Assembly (NCBI GenBank): GCA_900555075.1 | Contig: USJO01000007.1 | Coordinates: 1-43,750 of the forward strand | Length of the DNA stretch: 43,750 nt | Direction: 5' to 3' | DNA from: an uncultured Clostridium sp. | GTDB taxonomy: Bacteria; Bacillota; Clostridia; TANB77; CAG-508 | In this document: in pieces, positions 36,782-43,750 of the stretch | How positions within the stretch are numbered: position 1 is the stretch's first letter | Layout: every line of letters begins with the position of its first letter | Program-made: the position numbers and the translations under genes | The notes under the pieces: model-generated | Seen by the model: the letters and a program-made list of their open reading frames with translations, nothing else | Databases searched by the model: none | Told to the model about the DNA's origin: nothing

Positions 36782-36818
36782 AAAAAAATCCTAAGTAGGA
36801 AGCTTTCTCCTACTTAGG
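36782..36818 (-). terminator. Terminator of polC
   Basis: Perfect 11-bp arms CCTAAGTAGGA (36790-36800) and TCCTACTTAGG (36808-36818), followed on the minus strand by ATTTTTTT. Confidence 0.88.
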
Positions 36819-36824
36819 CTATTT

Positions 36825-39800
36825 TTATCCGAATAAACTTATTTGGTTGCTTTGGCTCATTCCGTCTAAACATCCAAATTTTCCAAGTAATTCTGTTGTT
36901 GATTTTCCTATTTTTGCTTTGTATTGTAAGTCGTCTATACACATAAAGTGTCCTTCTTTTTGTGCTGCCTTGTAAATATTATCTGCTGCTATTCCTCCTA
37001 AACCTGCTATACTAGATAGTGGTGGTCTTATTTTTCCATCTTCTATTTGAAATTTGTTACTATGTGATTTGTATAAGTCAACTGGCAAGAATTCAAATCC
37101 TCTTTCATAAAATTCTAATACTATTTCTAATATTGTATACATTCCTTTATCTTTCTGACTAGCATTATTTCCTTGCATTTCTATTTCCTTCATTTTTGCT
37201 TTTACCTTTTCTTTACCGTATATCATAAATTCGCTATCAAACTCTGTTGCTCTTATTGTGTAAAATGCTGCATAATATGCAAGTGGAATATGGACCTTAA
37301 ACCATGCTATTCTAAATGCCATTGTTACATATGCTACTGCATGTGCTTTTGGAAACATATATTTTATCTTTTTGCAAGATGCTATATACCAATCCGGAAC
37401 ATCAAATTGTTTTATGAGCTCTTCTTGTTCTGGAGATAAACCTTTTCCTTTACGTACGCTTTCCATTATTTTAAAAGCTTTATCTGGTGGCAAGCCTTGT
37501 TTTATTAAGTATGTCATTATATCATCTCTTGTACATATTGCTTCACTTAATGTTGCAGTTCCTTCTTTTATTAGTGTTTGTGCATTGTTTACCCATACAT
37601 CTGTACCATGCGATACTCCAGATATTCTTATTAATTCTTCAAAGGTCGTTGGTTTTGTATCTACTAGCATATCTCGTACAAACTTTGTTCCAAATTCTGG
37701 CACCCCAAATGAGCCTACTTGTGAATTTATTTGTTTTGGTGTTACACCTAATGCTTTTGTTGAACTAAATAGTGACATTGTTTCTTTATCATCTAGTGGT
37801 ATAGATTTAGGGTCTACTCCTGTTAAGTCTTGTAACATTCTTATTACTGTAGGATCATCGTGTCCTAGCATGTCTAATTTAAGTAAGTTTTTATCTATTG
37901 AGTGATAATCAAAATGTGTTGTTATTATGTCTGAATTTGGGTCATCTGCTGGATGTTGAACTGGACAAAATTCATAAATTTCTCTTCCGTGTGGTACAAC
38001 TATAATTCCTCCTGGATGCTGTCCTGTTGTTCTTTTTATTCCAACACAGCCCTCAACTAGTCTTGATATTTCTGCATTTGTTATAGGTATGTTTCTTTCT
38101 TCATAATATTTTTTTACATATCCAAAAGCTGTTTTCTCTGCCATTGTTCCTACTGTTCCAGCTTTAAAGGTTTTTCCTTTTCCAAATATAACTTCTGCAT
38201 ACCTATGTATCTTTCCTTGATATTCTCCTGAAAAATTCAAGTCTATATCTGGCTCTTTATCTCCGTTAAATCCTAAAAAGGTTTCAAATGGTATATCCAT
38301 TCCGTCTTTACAAAGTTTTTCTCCACAGTTTGGGCAAACTTTATTTGGTAGGTCAACTCCATTTTTTATTCCATAATCAGTAAAGTCTGAATACTTGCAC
38401 TTTGAGCATCTGTAGTGTGGTGGTAGTGAATTAACTTCTGTTATGCCAAGCATATTTGCTACAAATGAGGAACCAACTGAACCTCTTGAGCCAACTAAGT
38501 ATCCATCTTCATTTGATTTTTGCACTAACCTTTGTGCAATTATGTATAGTGTTGAAAAACCATTTTTTATAATTGAATCTAATTCCTTTTTTAGTCTTGC
38601 TTCAACTATTTCTGGAAGAGGGTCTCCATATAATTCTTTTGCTTTATTTTCACAGGTTTCCTTTATTTCTTTTTCTGCGCCTGGTATTACTGGAGGGCAT
38701 TTTTCTTTTGAAATTGGGCATACATTTTCGCATAAGTCTGCTATTTTGTTTGTGTTGGTTACAACTACTTCATATGCTTTTTCTGGTCCTAAATAATCAA
38801 ACTCCTTAATCATTTCCTCTGTTGTTCTAAAATATAATGGTGCCTGATTGTCGCAGTCTGAGAAACCTTGTCCTGCCATTAATATTCTTCTATATACTTC
38901 GTCTTGTGGATCCATAAAGTGAACATCACATGTTGCTACTACTAGTTTTCCAAACTTTTCTCCTAATGCCACAATTTTTCTGTTTATTTCCTTTAAAGCT
39001 TCTCTATCTGGTACTGTTCCATCTCTTATTAGGAAATCATCATTTCCTAGTGGTTGTATCTCTAAATAATCATAGTACTTAGCAATTTTTTCAATTTTTT
39101 CTTGTGGTTTGTTATGTAATATCGCTCTATATAATTCTCCTTGTTCACAAGCACTTCCTAAAATTAATCCTTCTCTATATTTTTCAAATACACTTTGTAA
39201 TATTCTTGGTTTTTTATGGAAATATTGAATATGTGATACTGATATCAATTCATATAAGTTTCTTAATCCTTTTTGTGTTTGTGTTAGTATTATGGCATGA
39301 TATGGTTTAACTTTTTTCCAGCCATCTTTTCCTTCTGGTATTTCATCATCTGGTACAAAATATGCTTCTACTCCATATAAAACTTTTATATCTAAGCCTA
39401 AATCATCAACAGCATGATTTGCTTCTGGAAATGCTTGTACAACACCGTGATCTGTAATTGCAACTGATTTCATTCCCCAAGCTGCTGCACGTTTTATTAA
39501 TTCTTTTGCAGGTGTAATTGCATCCATTTGGCTCATTTGAGTATGCATATGTAGTTCTACACGCTTTGTTATGCTATTATCTTTTCTTATAATTCCTGCT
39601 TGTGGTGGTAATTCTATAACAATATTTGCAATTACTCCAAGCTCTTTTGCGAAATTATCATACATTGCATTTCCTTGAAGTTTTACTCTTATTTTTGGTT
39701 TAATTCTTGCTGTTACCTTTTCAATTTTTTCAGGCTCAACAAAAGATTTACAAGTAATTGTACTTGTTCCATCATACACATCAAACATTACTAATGTTTT

Positions 39801-40553
39801 ACCATTTTTAAGTTCTCTTGAGTCTGTTCTAATAACTTCCCCTTCAAGGGCAACCCTTCCATAATCTGCTGTTAAATCTTTAATTTTCACAATTTGCTCT
39901 TTAATATTTGCATTTCTTCCTATTATTAATGGTGTTTGTGTTTCTTCTGGTTCTTTTTTCTCTTTAATCTCCTGTTTTACTTCTTTCTCTTCTGCAAAAA
40001 TTCTTATATTGTTTATCATTGTTTTACATACATTATCTTGCATCTCCTCTAGTAAATGTTTTTGCTCTGCCATATCGTCTTCACTCATATTTTCATTATA
40101 TGTAACTTTATATTTTATTCCATATAGGTTCATGAAAAGTCTTTCTAAAACACCATCTACTGAATATGCATATAAAAATTCTGAGCTCTTATTTTTTAAA
40201 TTGATTACGGCCTTATTTTGATTTAATTCAATAGTGCTTCCTTTTAGAATTGCTTTTGTAATAGGAAATTTTACAGAAACATATTTTATTATTTTATCCC
40301 AATCCTCTTCTAATGTATGACTTAACTGTATTTTAGGATATTTTACATCTAGTATTATTGTTTGTATATTAAATCTTGTACTTAGATACGTTTCAAAATC
40401 AGCTAAATCTTCTATTTTTAGCTGATTTTGACTAAATAATTCAACCTCTAATTTATTGCTTTTTTTATATAAATCTATTTTTTGTATAGTAGCATTTATT
40501 ATATCATTTTCTTTTTTATAATCTTGAAATACGTCTTTTATAACCTTTTGCAT
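36825..40553 (-). CDS. polC: PolC-type DNA polymerase III alpha subunit lacking the exonuclease insert
   Basis: Main replicative polymerase of low-GC Gram-positives. An N-terminal domain and OB fold (LEGEVIRTDSRELKNGKTLV) precede the PHP domain (RVELHMHTQMSQMD, AITDHGVVQAFPEA, VLYGVEAYFVPDDE). The polymerase core has GYLVGSRGSVGSSFVANMLG, a four-Cys zinc site (CSKCKYSDF, CPNCGEKLC), catalytic EPDIDLNFSGEYQ, and GQHPGGIIVVPHGREIYEF. The usual proofreading domain (VFDVETTG-type DEDD exonuclease inserted after YGVEAYF, some 170-190 residues) is absent: PHP runs directly on. That explains 1242 residues instead of about 1430. No CGG triplets. Promoter at 40594-40623. Confidence 0.95.
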   Translation of the reverse strand: MQKVIKDVFQDYKKENDIINATIQKIDLYKKSNKLEVELFSQNQLKIEDLADFETYLSTRFNIQTIILDVKYPKIQLSHTLEEDWDKIIKYVSVKFPITKAILKGSTIELNQNKAVINLKNKSSEFLYAYSVDGVLERLFMNLYGIKYKVTYNENMSEDDMAEQKHLLEEMQDNVCKTMINNIRIFAEEKEVKQEIKEKKEPEETQTPLIIGRNANIKEQIVKIKDLTADYGRVALEGEVIRTDSRELKNGKTLVMFDVYDGTSTITCKSFVEPEKIEKVTARIKPKIRVKLQGNAMYDNFAKELGVIANIVIELPPQAGIIRKDNSITKRVELHMHTQMSQMDAITPAKELIKRAAAWGMKSVAITDHGVVQAFPEANHAVDDLGLDIKVLYGVEAYFVPDDEIPEGKDGWKKVKPYHAIILTQTQKGLRNLYELISVSHIQYFHKKPRILQSVFEKYREGLILGSACEQGELYRAILHNKPQEKIEKIAKYYDYLEIQPLGNDDFLIRDGTVPDREALKEINRKIVALGEKFGKLVVATCDVHFMDPQDEVYRRILMAGQGFSDCDNQAPLYFRTTEEMIKEFDYLGPEKAYEVVVTNTNKIADLCENVCPISKEKCPPVIPGAEKEIKETCENKAKELYGDPLPEIVEARLKKELDSIIKNGFSTLYIIAQRLVQKSNEDGYLVGSRGSVGSSFVANMLGITEVNSLPPHYRCSKCKYSDFTDYGIKNGVDLPNKVCPNCGEKLCKDGMDIPFETFLGFNGDKEPDIDLNFSGEYQGKIHRYAEVIFGKGKTFKAGTVGTMAEKTAFGYVKKYYEERNIPITNAEISRLVEGCVGIKRTTGQHPGGIIVVPHGREIYEFCPVQHPADDPNSDIITTHFDYHSIDKNLLKLDMLGHDDPTVIRMLQDLTGVDPKSIPLDDKETMSLFSSTKALGVTPKQINSQVGSFGVPEFGTKFVRDMLVDTKPTTFEELIRISGVSHGTDVWVNNAQTLIKEGTATLSEAICTRDDIMTYLIKQGLPPDKAFKIMESVRKGKGLSPEQEELIKQFDVPDWYIASCKKIKYMFPKAHAVAYVTMAFRIAWFKVHIPLAYYAAFYTIRATEFDSEFMIYGKEKVKAKMKEIEMQGNNASQKDKGMYTILEIVLEFYERGFEFLPVDLYKSHSNKFQIEDGKIRPPLSSIAGLGGIAADNIYKAAQKEGHFMCIDDLQYKAKIGKSTTELLGKFGCLDGMSQSNQISLFG

Positions 40554-40593
40554 GTTTTTTATGTTCCCTCTTTCTTCTTGTTTGTTACTGATA

Positions 40594-40623
40594 ATTATAT
40601 CATATTTTTGAAAAAAACAACAA
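40594..40623 (-). promoter_or_regulatory. Promoter of polC
   Basis: Minus-strand TTGTTG (40618-40623), 18-base spacer, TATAAT (40594-40599). An A/T-rich inverted repeat (AACAAC...GTTGTT, about 40611-40650) overlaps and extends upstream of the -35 box. Confidence 0.5.
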
Positions 40624-40690
40624 AAAATTTATTTTTTTTGTTGTTTTTTATAATTTGTAATGGAAATATAATCTTTATGTAATATCTTGC

Positions 40691-40728
40691 TAAAAAACTT
40701 GAAGTGCCATTTTTGGGCACCTCAAGTT
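40691..40728 (-). terminator. Terminator of the ABC importer operon
   Basis: AACTTGAAGTGCC (40696-40708) pairs with GGCACCTCAAGTT (40716-40728), followed on the minus strand by TTTTAGC. Confidence 0.82.
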
Positions 40729-40733
40729 TTATT

Positions 40734-41756
40734 TCAATTGTTTTTTATTGCTTTTTCAGCGTATTTATTGTTTACTACTTTTGAATAATCTGCTCTTTTT
40801 TCAAGTTCTCCTGCTTCTTCCATTACATCTTGTAGTTTGTTAAATGCTTCTTCTGTTAATACTGGTGTTTGATTCCATGCATCTATGTCTTTGTATCTTT
40901 GTATTGAGTTTTCTAACATTTTTACATCTGTGCTTGGGAAAAAGTCTTTTATCAATTCTGCAATTTCAGCTGCTGAGTGTTCTTCAGTCCATTTTTGTCC
41001 TTTATATATTGAATCTGTAAAGTTCTGAATTAATTCTTCATTTTTTTCTATATAACTTTTCTTTGCAAAATATGCTGTGTATGGAATTTCTCCTGCTTCT
41101 ACTCCTACTGATGCTACTATATAACCTGCTCCTTGATTTTCTGTCATTGATGCTGTAGGCTCAAACAGTGTTACATATTCTGCATTTCCTCCTGCAAATG
41201 CTCCTGCCATCAAATCAAAACTTATGCTATCATCTAATACTAAATCTTTTGATGTGTCTAAGCCTTTTTGCTTTAATACATATTCAAATGTCATATAAGG
41301 AACTCCACCTTTTCTTCCTGGTATTATTGTTGTTCCTTTTAGTTGTTTCCAGTCAAATACTTCTGCTTTATTTCTAGCTACTAAAAATGATCCGTCTCTT
41401 TTTGTAAGCTGTGCAAATACTTGTGTATAGTCATTTTTACCTTCATTAAATACATAAATTGAAGCTTCTGGTCCAGCAAATCCTATGTCACTTTGACCTG
41501 ATAGAACTGCTGTCATAACTTTATCTGCTCCTTGCCCTGTTGTTAATTCAACTTTTATGCCTTTTTCTTCAAAATAGCCTAATGCTATTGCAACATATTG
41601 TGGAGAATAAAAAACAGATCTTGTAACTTCATTAACCTTTACAAGAGTTGTTCCCTTTTGATTTTGTGTAGTATTTTTATTTGTTGCTATAACAACTGCT
41701 GCTATTATACCTGCAATTACAGCAATTAATATTATTGCTATTATCTTTTTTTTCAA
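40734..41756 (-). CDS. ABC importer substrate-binding protein (NMT1/SsuA-like)
   Basis: Periplasmic-binding-type protein of 340 residues in the NMT1/THI5-like/SsuA group, which bind thiamine precursors, riboflavin, sulfonates or similar. An N-terminal hydrophobic helix (about 5-24) is followed by VNEVTRSVFYSPQYVAIALG, GYFEEKGIKVELTTGQGADK, SGQSDIGFAGPEASIYVF and GRKGGVPYMTFEYVL. There is no lipobox cysteine after the helix, so it is probably held by an uncleaved anchor. TTG start with AGGAGGAG upstream. Last gene of an ATPase-permease-binding protein operon. I see no TPP, FMN or SAM riboswitch upstream, so the ligand is open. Confidence 0.87.
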   Translation of the reverse strand: MKKKIIAIILIAVIAGIIAAVVIATNKNTTQNQKGTTLVKVNEVTRSVFYSPQYVAIALGYFEEKGIKVELTTGQGADKVMTAVLSGQSDIGFAGPEASIYVFNEGKNDYTQVFAQLTKRDGSFLVARNKAEVFDWKQLKGTTIIPGRKGGVPYMTFEYVLKQKGLDTSKDLVLDDSISFDLMAGAFAGGNAEYVTLFEPTASMTENQGAGYIVASVGVEAGEIPYTAYFAKKSYIEKNEELIQNFTDSIYKGQKWTEEHSAAEIAELIKDFFPSTDVKMLENSIQRYKDIDAWNQTPVLTEEAFNKLQDVMEEAGELEKRADYSKVVNNKYAEKAIKNN

Positions 41757-41767
41757 TTTGTCTCCTC

Positions 41768-42579
41768 CTATATAAATTTATGAGATTTTGAAACTAGTCT
41801 TTCTATTAAGACTACTGAACCATAAAGTATGGTTGCTACGAGTGCCAAGATTATTACACCTGTCATAACTAAATCTAGTTTAAATACTTGACCTCCATAA
41901 ACTATTAAGTATCCTAGTCCTGCTTTCGATACTAAAAATTCACCTGTTATAACACCTACTAATGATAATCCTATGTTAATTTTTAGTGAATTTATAAATG
42001 TTGAAATGTTCGCAGGAATTACAATTTTTGTTAATAATTGAAACTTAGTACAATTAAAAGTTTGCGCCATTTTTATTTTTTCCTCATCTGTATCTAAAAA
42101 GCCATTTAAAATTTCCATTATTGTTACAATAAGGGAAATTGCTAACCCCATAGTTATAATGGCACCGTTTACCTGCACCGAACCCATATGATTATTATTG
42201 GTCCTAATGCAACCTTTGGTAAGCTATTTAATACAACTAAAAATGGTTCTGAAACTTTGCTTAAAAAGTCTGACCACCACAAAAGCATTGCTATTACAGT
42301 TCCAATTAATACTCCTAGCAAAAATCCTATAAGTGTTTCTTCACAGGTTACCCATAGATGCATTAATAGTTTATTTTCAGATAAGTTCATAAAGGTTTTC
42401 AAAATTCTGCTTGGTTGACTAGTTATGAAGCTGTCTATTAATCCCTTGTTTGCGCTTATTTCCCATATTACAATAAAAGCAATCACTATTCCAATTTGAG
42501 TTAATAAGATTGAGGTTTTCTTTATCCATATTTTTCTTAAGTATCTCTGCCTATCTTTTGAGATGTTTTTCTTATGCAT
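41768..42579 (-). CDS. ABC importer permease with two CGGT quadruplets
   Basis: Inner-membrane permease of the SsuC/ThiX/TauC type, 269 residues when assembled, about six helices. N-terminal helix IGIVIAFIVIWEISAN, a conserved LPKVALGPIIIIWV segment, then the EAA-like region EEKIKMAQTFNCTKFQLLTK and final helices (VMTGVIILALVATIL). In triplets it stops at TAA three codons after CGG (42180). Two quadruplets, CGGT at 42177-42180 and CGGT at 42164-42167, separated by GCA GGT AAA, give IIIIWVGAGKGAIITMGLAI with Gly 134 and Gly 138. One shift alone does not restore the frame; two are needed. Overlaps the ATPase gene by 8 bases. Confidence 0.92.
42164..42167 (-). other. CGGT quadruplet (Gly 138) in ABC permease
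   Basis: Minus strand: GCA GGT AAA CGGT GCC ATT ATA. After it exactly 132 codons (including the stop) remain. Nine bases separate it from the first CGGT. Confidence 0.8.
42177..42180 (-). other. CGGT quadruplet (Gly 134) in ABC permease
   Basis: Minus strand: ATA TGG GTT CGGT GCA GGT AAA. 133 whole codons precede it. The glycine follows the W-V of the conserved helix, where the family typically has W-F-G. Confidence 0.8.
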
Positions 42580-43339
42580 TCACATCTAACTCCTTCCAAA
42601 TGGTGTCAAAATATTTGCTGAATTTAGGACTTTCTCTAACATTTAATGGGTCTCTATTTTCCATTTCAAAATCTATGTTGTGAATACTTTTTATTGTGGC
42701 TGGTCTTTCTGTTAATACTATAATTCTGTCAGACATACTTATTGCTTCTGAAATATCATGAGTAACCATTAATGTTGTTACATTTTCATTTTTTATGATT
42801 TTGTATATATCCTTTGTAACCATAAGTCTTGTTTGATAATCAATAGCAGAAAATGCCTCATCCAACAACAGTATTTTAGGCTTTATAGCCAAAGTTCTAA
42901 TTAGAGCAACCCTTTGGCGCATTCCTCCTGATAATTGAGATGGATATTTGTCTTTAAATTCATATAGATGGTATTTTTTCAAAAGTTGTTCTACATATCT
43001 CCTATTTTCTTCTGTTTTAATTTTTCTTATTTCTAAACCGAATATTACATTTTTGTATATGCTTCTCCATTCAAGTAAACTATCTTTTTGTAGCATATAT
43101 CCAATTTTAGGTGATATACCAAAACTTTCTTCCCCATCTATGTAGAGATTACCTGTAGTTTTTTCCTCAAGTCCTGCAATAATTGATAATAGAGTTGATT
43201 TACCACATCCACTAGGTCCAATCAAACTCACAAATTCTCCTTGTTCTACGCTAAAATTTATATCTTTTAAAGCCTCTATTTCTCCATTCTTAGCCTGATA
43301 TATTTTTGATACATTCTTAATCTTTAGTAATTCTTTCAC
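42572..43339 (-). CDS. ABC importer ATP-binding protein (SsuB/ThiZ/TauB-like)
   Basis: ATPase subunit of the importer, 255 residues. Walker A GPSGCGKSTLLS, Q-loop YMLQKDSLLEWRS, signature LSGGMRQRVALIRTLA, Walker B KILLLDEAFSAID and switch VTHDISEA. The LEWRS stretch after the Q-loop is typical of the nitrate/sulfonate/taurine/thiamine-precursor branch. GTG start with AGGAGG eight bases upstream. First gene of the operon. Confidence 0.94.
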   Translation of the reverse strand: MKELLKIKNVSKIYQAKNGEIEALKDINFSVEQGEFVSLIGPSGCGKSTLLSIIAGLEEKTTGNLYIDGEESFGISPKIGYMLQKDSLLEWRSIYKNVIFGLEIRKIKTEENRRYVEQLLKKYHLYEFKDKYPSQLSGGMRQRVALIRTLAIKPKILLLDEAFSAIDYQTRLMVTKDIYKIIKNENVTTLMVTHDISEAISMSDRIIVLTERPATIKSIHNIDFEMENRDPLNVRESPKFSKYFDTIWKELDVNA

Positions 43340-43399
43340 AACCTATTCCTCCTACAAACTTATCTACCTATAGTATATTCTAATTTTCATTTTTGGGTG

Positions 43400-43431
43400 A
43401 AAAAAAAGAAACCAGAAAAGTTCTAGCTTCT
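43400..43431 (-). terminator. Terminator or attenuator upstream of the ABC operon
   Basis: AGAAACCAGAA (43407-43417) pairs with TTCTAGCTTCT (43421-43431) with two G-U wobbles and a 3-base loop; the minus strand continues with eight T. It could end an upstream transcript or attenuate the ABC operon; no riboswitch core is recognisable. Confidence 0.6.
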
Positions 43432-43636
43432 TTTATGAATTATTAAATTAATAAAAAAACAAGTATTATTAAGTAAATTGAACTTACCCTTGTGTATATG
43501 GTAGAAAAAGATACTTTTGTAATTTCTTGTATTTTTTTATAAATTCTCGTATTGCCTCGTATAACTAGCTTTTCCGTACTTGTATTTTATTATGCTTTTT
43601 ATATTTTTTTATCCCTTTTTATACTTTTTTATTGGC

Positions 43637-43660
43637 GTTGCATTAAAAGTTGCATTAAAA
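43637..43660. repeat. Tandem 12-bp repeat near the right edge
   Basis: GTTGCATTAAAA occurs twice in perfect tandem (43637-43648, 43649-43660). Around it are three copies of AACTAGCT (43563-43570, 43683-43690, 43701-43708) and several TTTTTAT units. Apart from these, the stretch 43432-43720 contains no gene that I can support. Short arrays like this occur next to integrase genes and attachment sites. Confidence 0.6.
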
Positions 43661-43720
43661 TTTGCCTTTATGATTTTATGAAAACTAGCTACATTTCTGT
43701 AACTAGCTCTCCCCTTATTT

Positions 43721-43750
43721 TTAGACTACTTTTTTTATTTCATCTGTTTT
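43721..43750 (-). CDS. Possible C-terminal end of a gene leaving the window
   Basis: The last 30 bases read on the minus strand as KTDEIKKVV followed by TAA, preceded by no stop. Only nine codons are visible, so this is a weak call. The repeat array just downstream would fit a recombinase gene, but the residues do not prove it. Confidence 0.3.
   Translation of the reverse strand, partial: KTDEIKKVV

Noticed and set aside
42169..42187. Internal ATG (42187) as the start of a separate permease half-gene
   Set aside because: It has no ribosome binding site and begins in a third frame that is only meaningful after the second quadruplet; the two halves form one standard permease.
43340..43400. 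Riboswitch upstream of the ABC importer
   Set aside because: I see no TPP core (CTGAGA...ACCTGA) or other recognisable riboswitch; only a terminator-like hairpin is present.

Overview
The window comes from a very AT-rich, low-GC Gram-positive bacterium, most likely an uncultured gut-type member of the Clostridia. Pointers are the pairing of PolC with a DnaE-type polymerase, RuvC instead of RecU, CarD, ClpC and ClpE, DUF4364-like and DUF6514-like proteins, strong AGGAGG ribosome binding sites, sigma-A promoters, and tandem Spo0A boxes that suggest an endospore former. Most genes lie on the minus strand and encode housekeeping functions.

Layout: 1-6.2 kb is a minus-strand operon murB-yvcK-glycogen debranching enzyme-ruvC-holA. 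6.3-11.5 kb holds a divergent small Smr protein, then a minus-strand operon prepilin-like gene-mutL-miaA-HlyD-like protein. 11.5-12.3 kb holds a monocistronic tRNA-Gly, a degraded gene remnant and an XRE regulator. 12.5-20.9 kb holds ROK kinase-clpC, TSCPD-tcdA (plus strand), a toxin-antitoxin pair bracketed by direct repeats, and clpE-pgsA. 21-27 kb holds a foreign-looking small gene, an FtsX-type permease, a Ca-type P-ATPase and a gene behind Spo0A boxes. 27.3-32.9 kb holds pyrH-frr, carD and dnaE. 33-40.5 kb holds a DUF4364-like gene, an ATP-grasp gene, an F420-ligase-like gene, ychF and an unusual polC. 40.7-43.3 kb holds an ABC importer operon. The right edge holds short repeats.

Main discovery: five genes (glycogen debranching enzyme, FtsX permease, P-type ATPase, dnaE, ABC permease) appear frameshifted, and every break is a +1 shift at an in-frame CGGN. 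There are six sites: CGGA four times, and CGGT twice only nine bases apart in the ABC permease. Reading each CGGN as one four-base glycine codon restores every full-length protein, and puts Gly where the DnaE, ABC-permease and FtsX families have it. The one tRNA gene in the window is a tRNA-Gly whose anticodon loop is CUUCCGA: UCC is followed by G37, giving UCCG, the exact complement of the quadruplet CGGA. In my by-eye scan no other confidently called gene uses CGG as an in-frame triplet. The only exception is an atypical, probably acquired gene (20971-21465) that has two. I infer a natural quadruplet-decoding system in which CGGN means glycine, read by tRNA-Gly(UCCG), with CGG vacated as an arginine codon.

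Other notable points: a PolC without its usual internal 3'-5' exonuclease domain, a YvcK with an altered nucleotide-binding motif, and tandem Spo0A boxes on a DUF6514-like gene.
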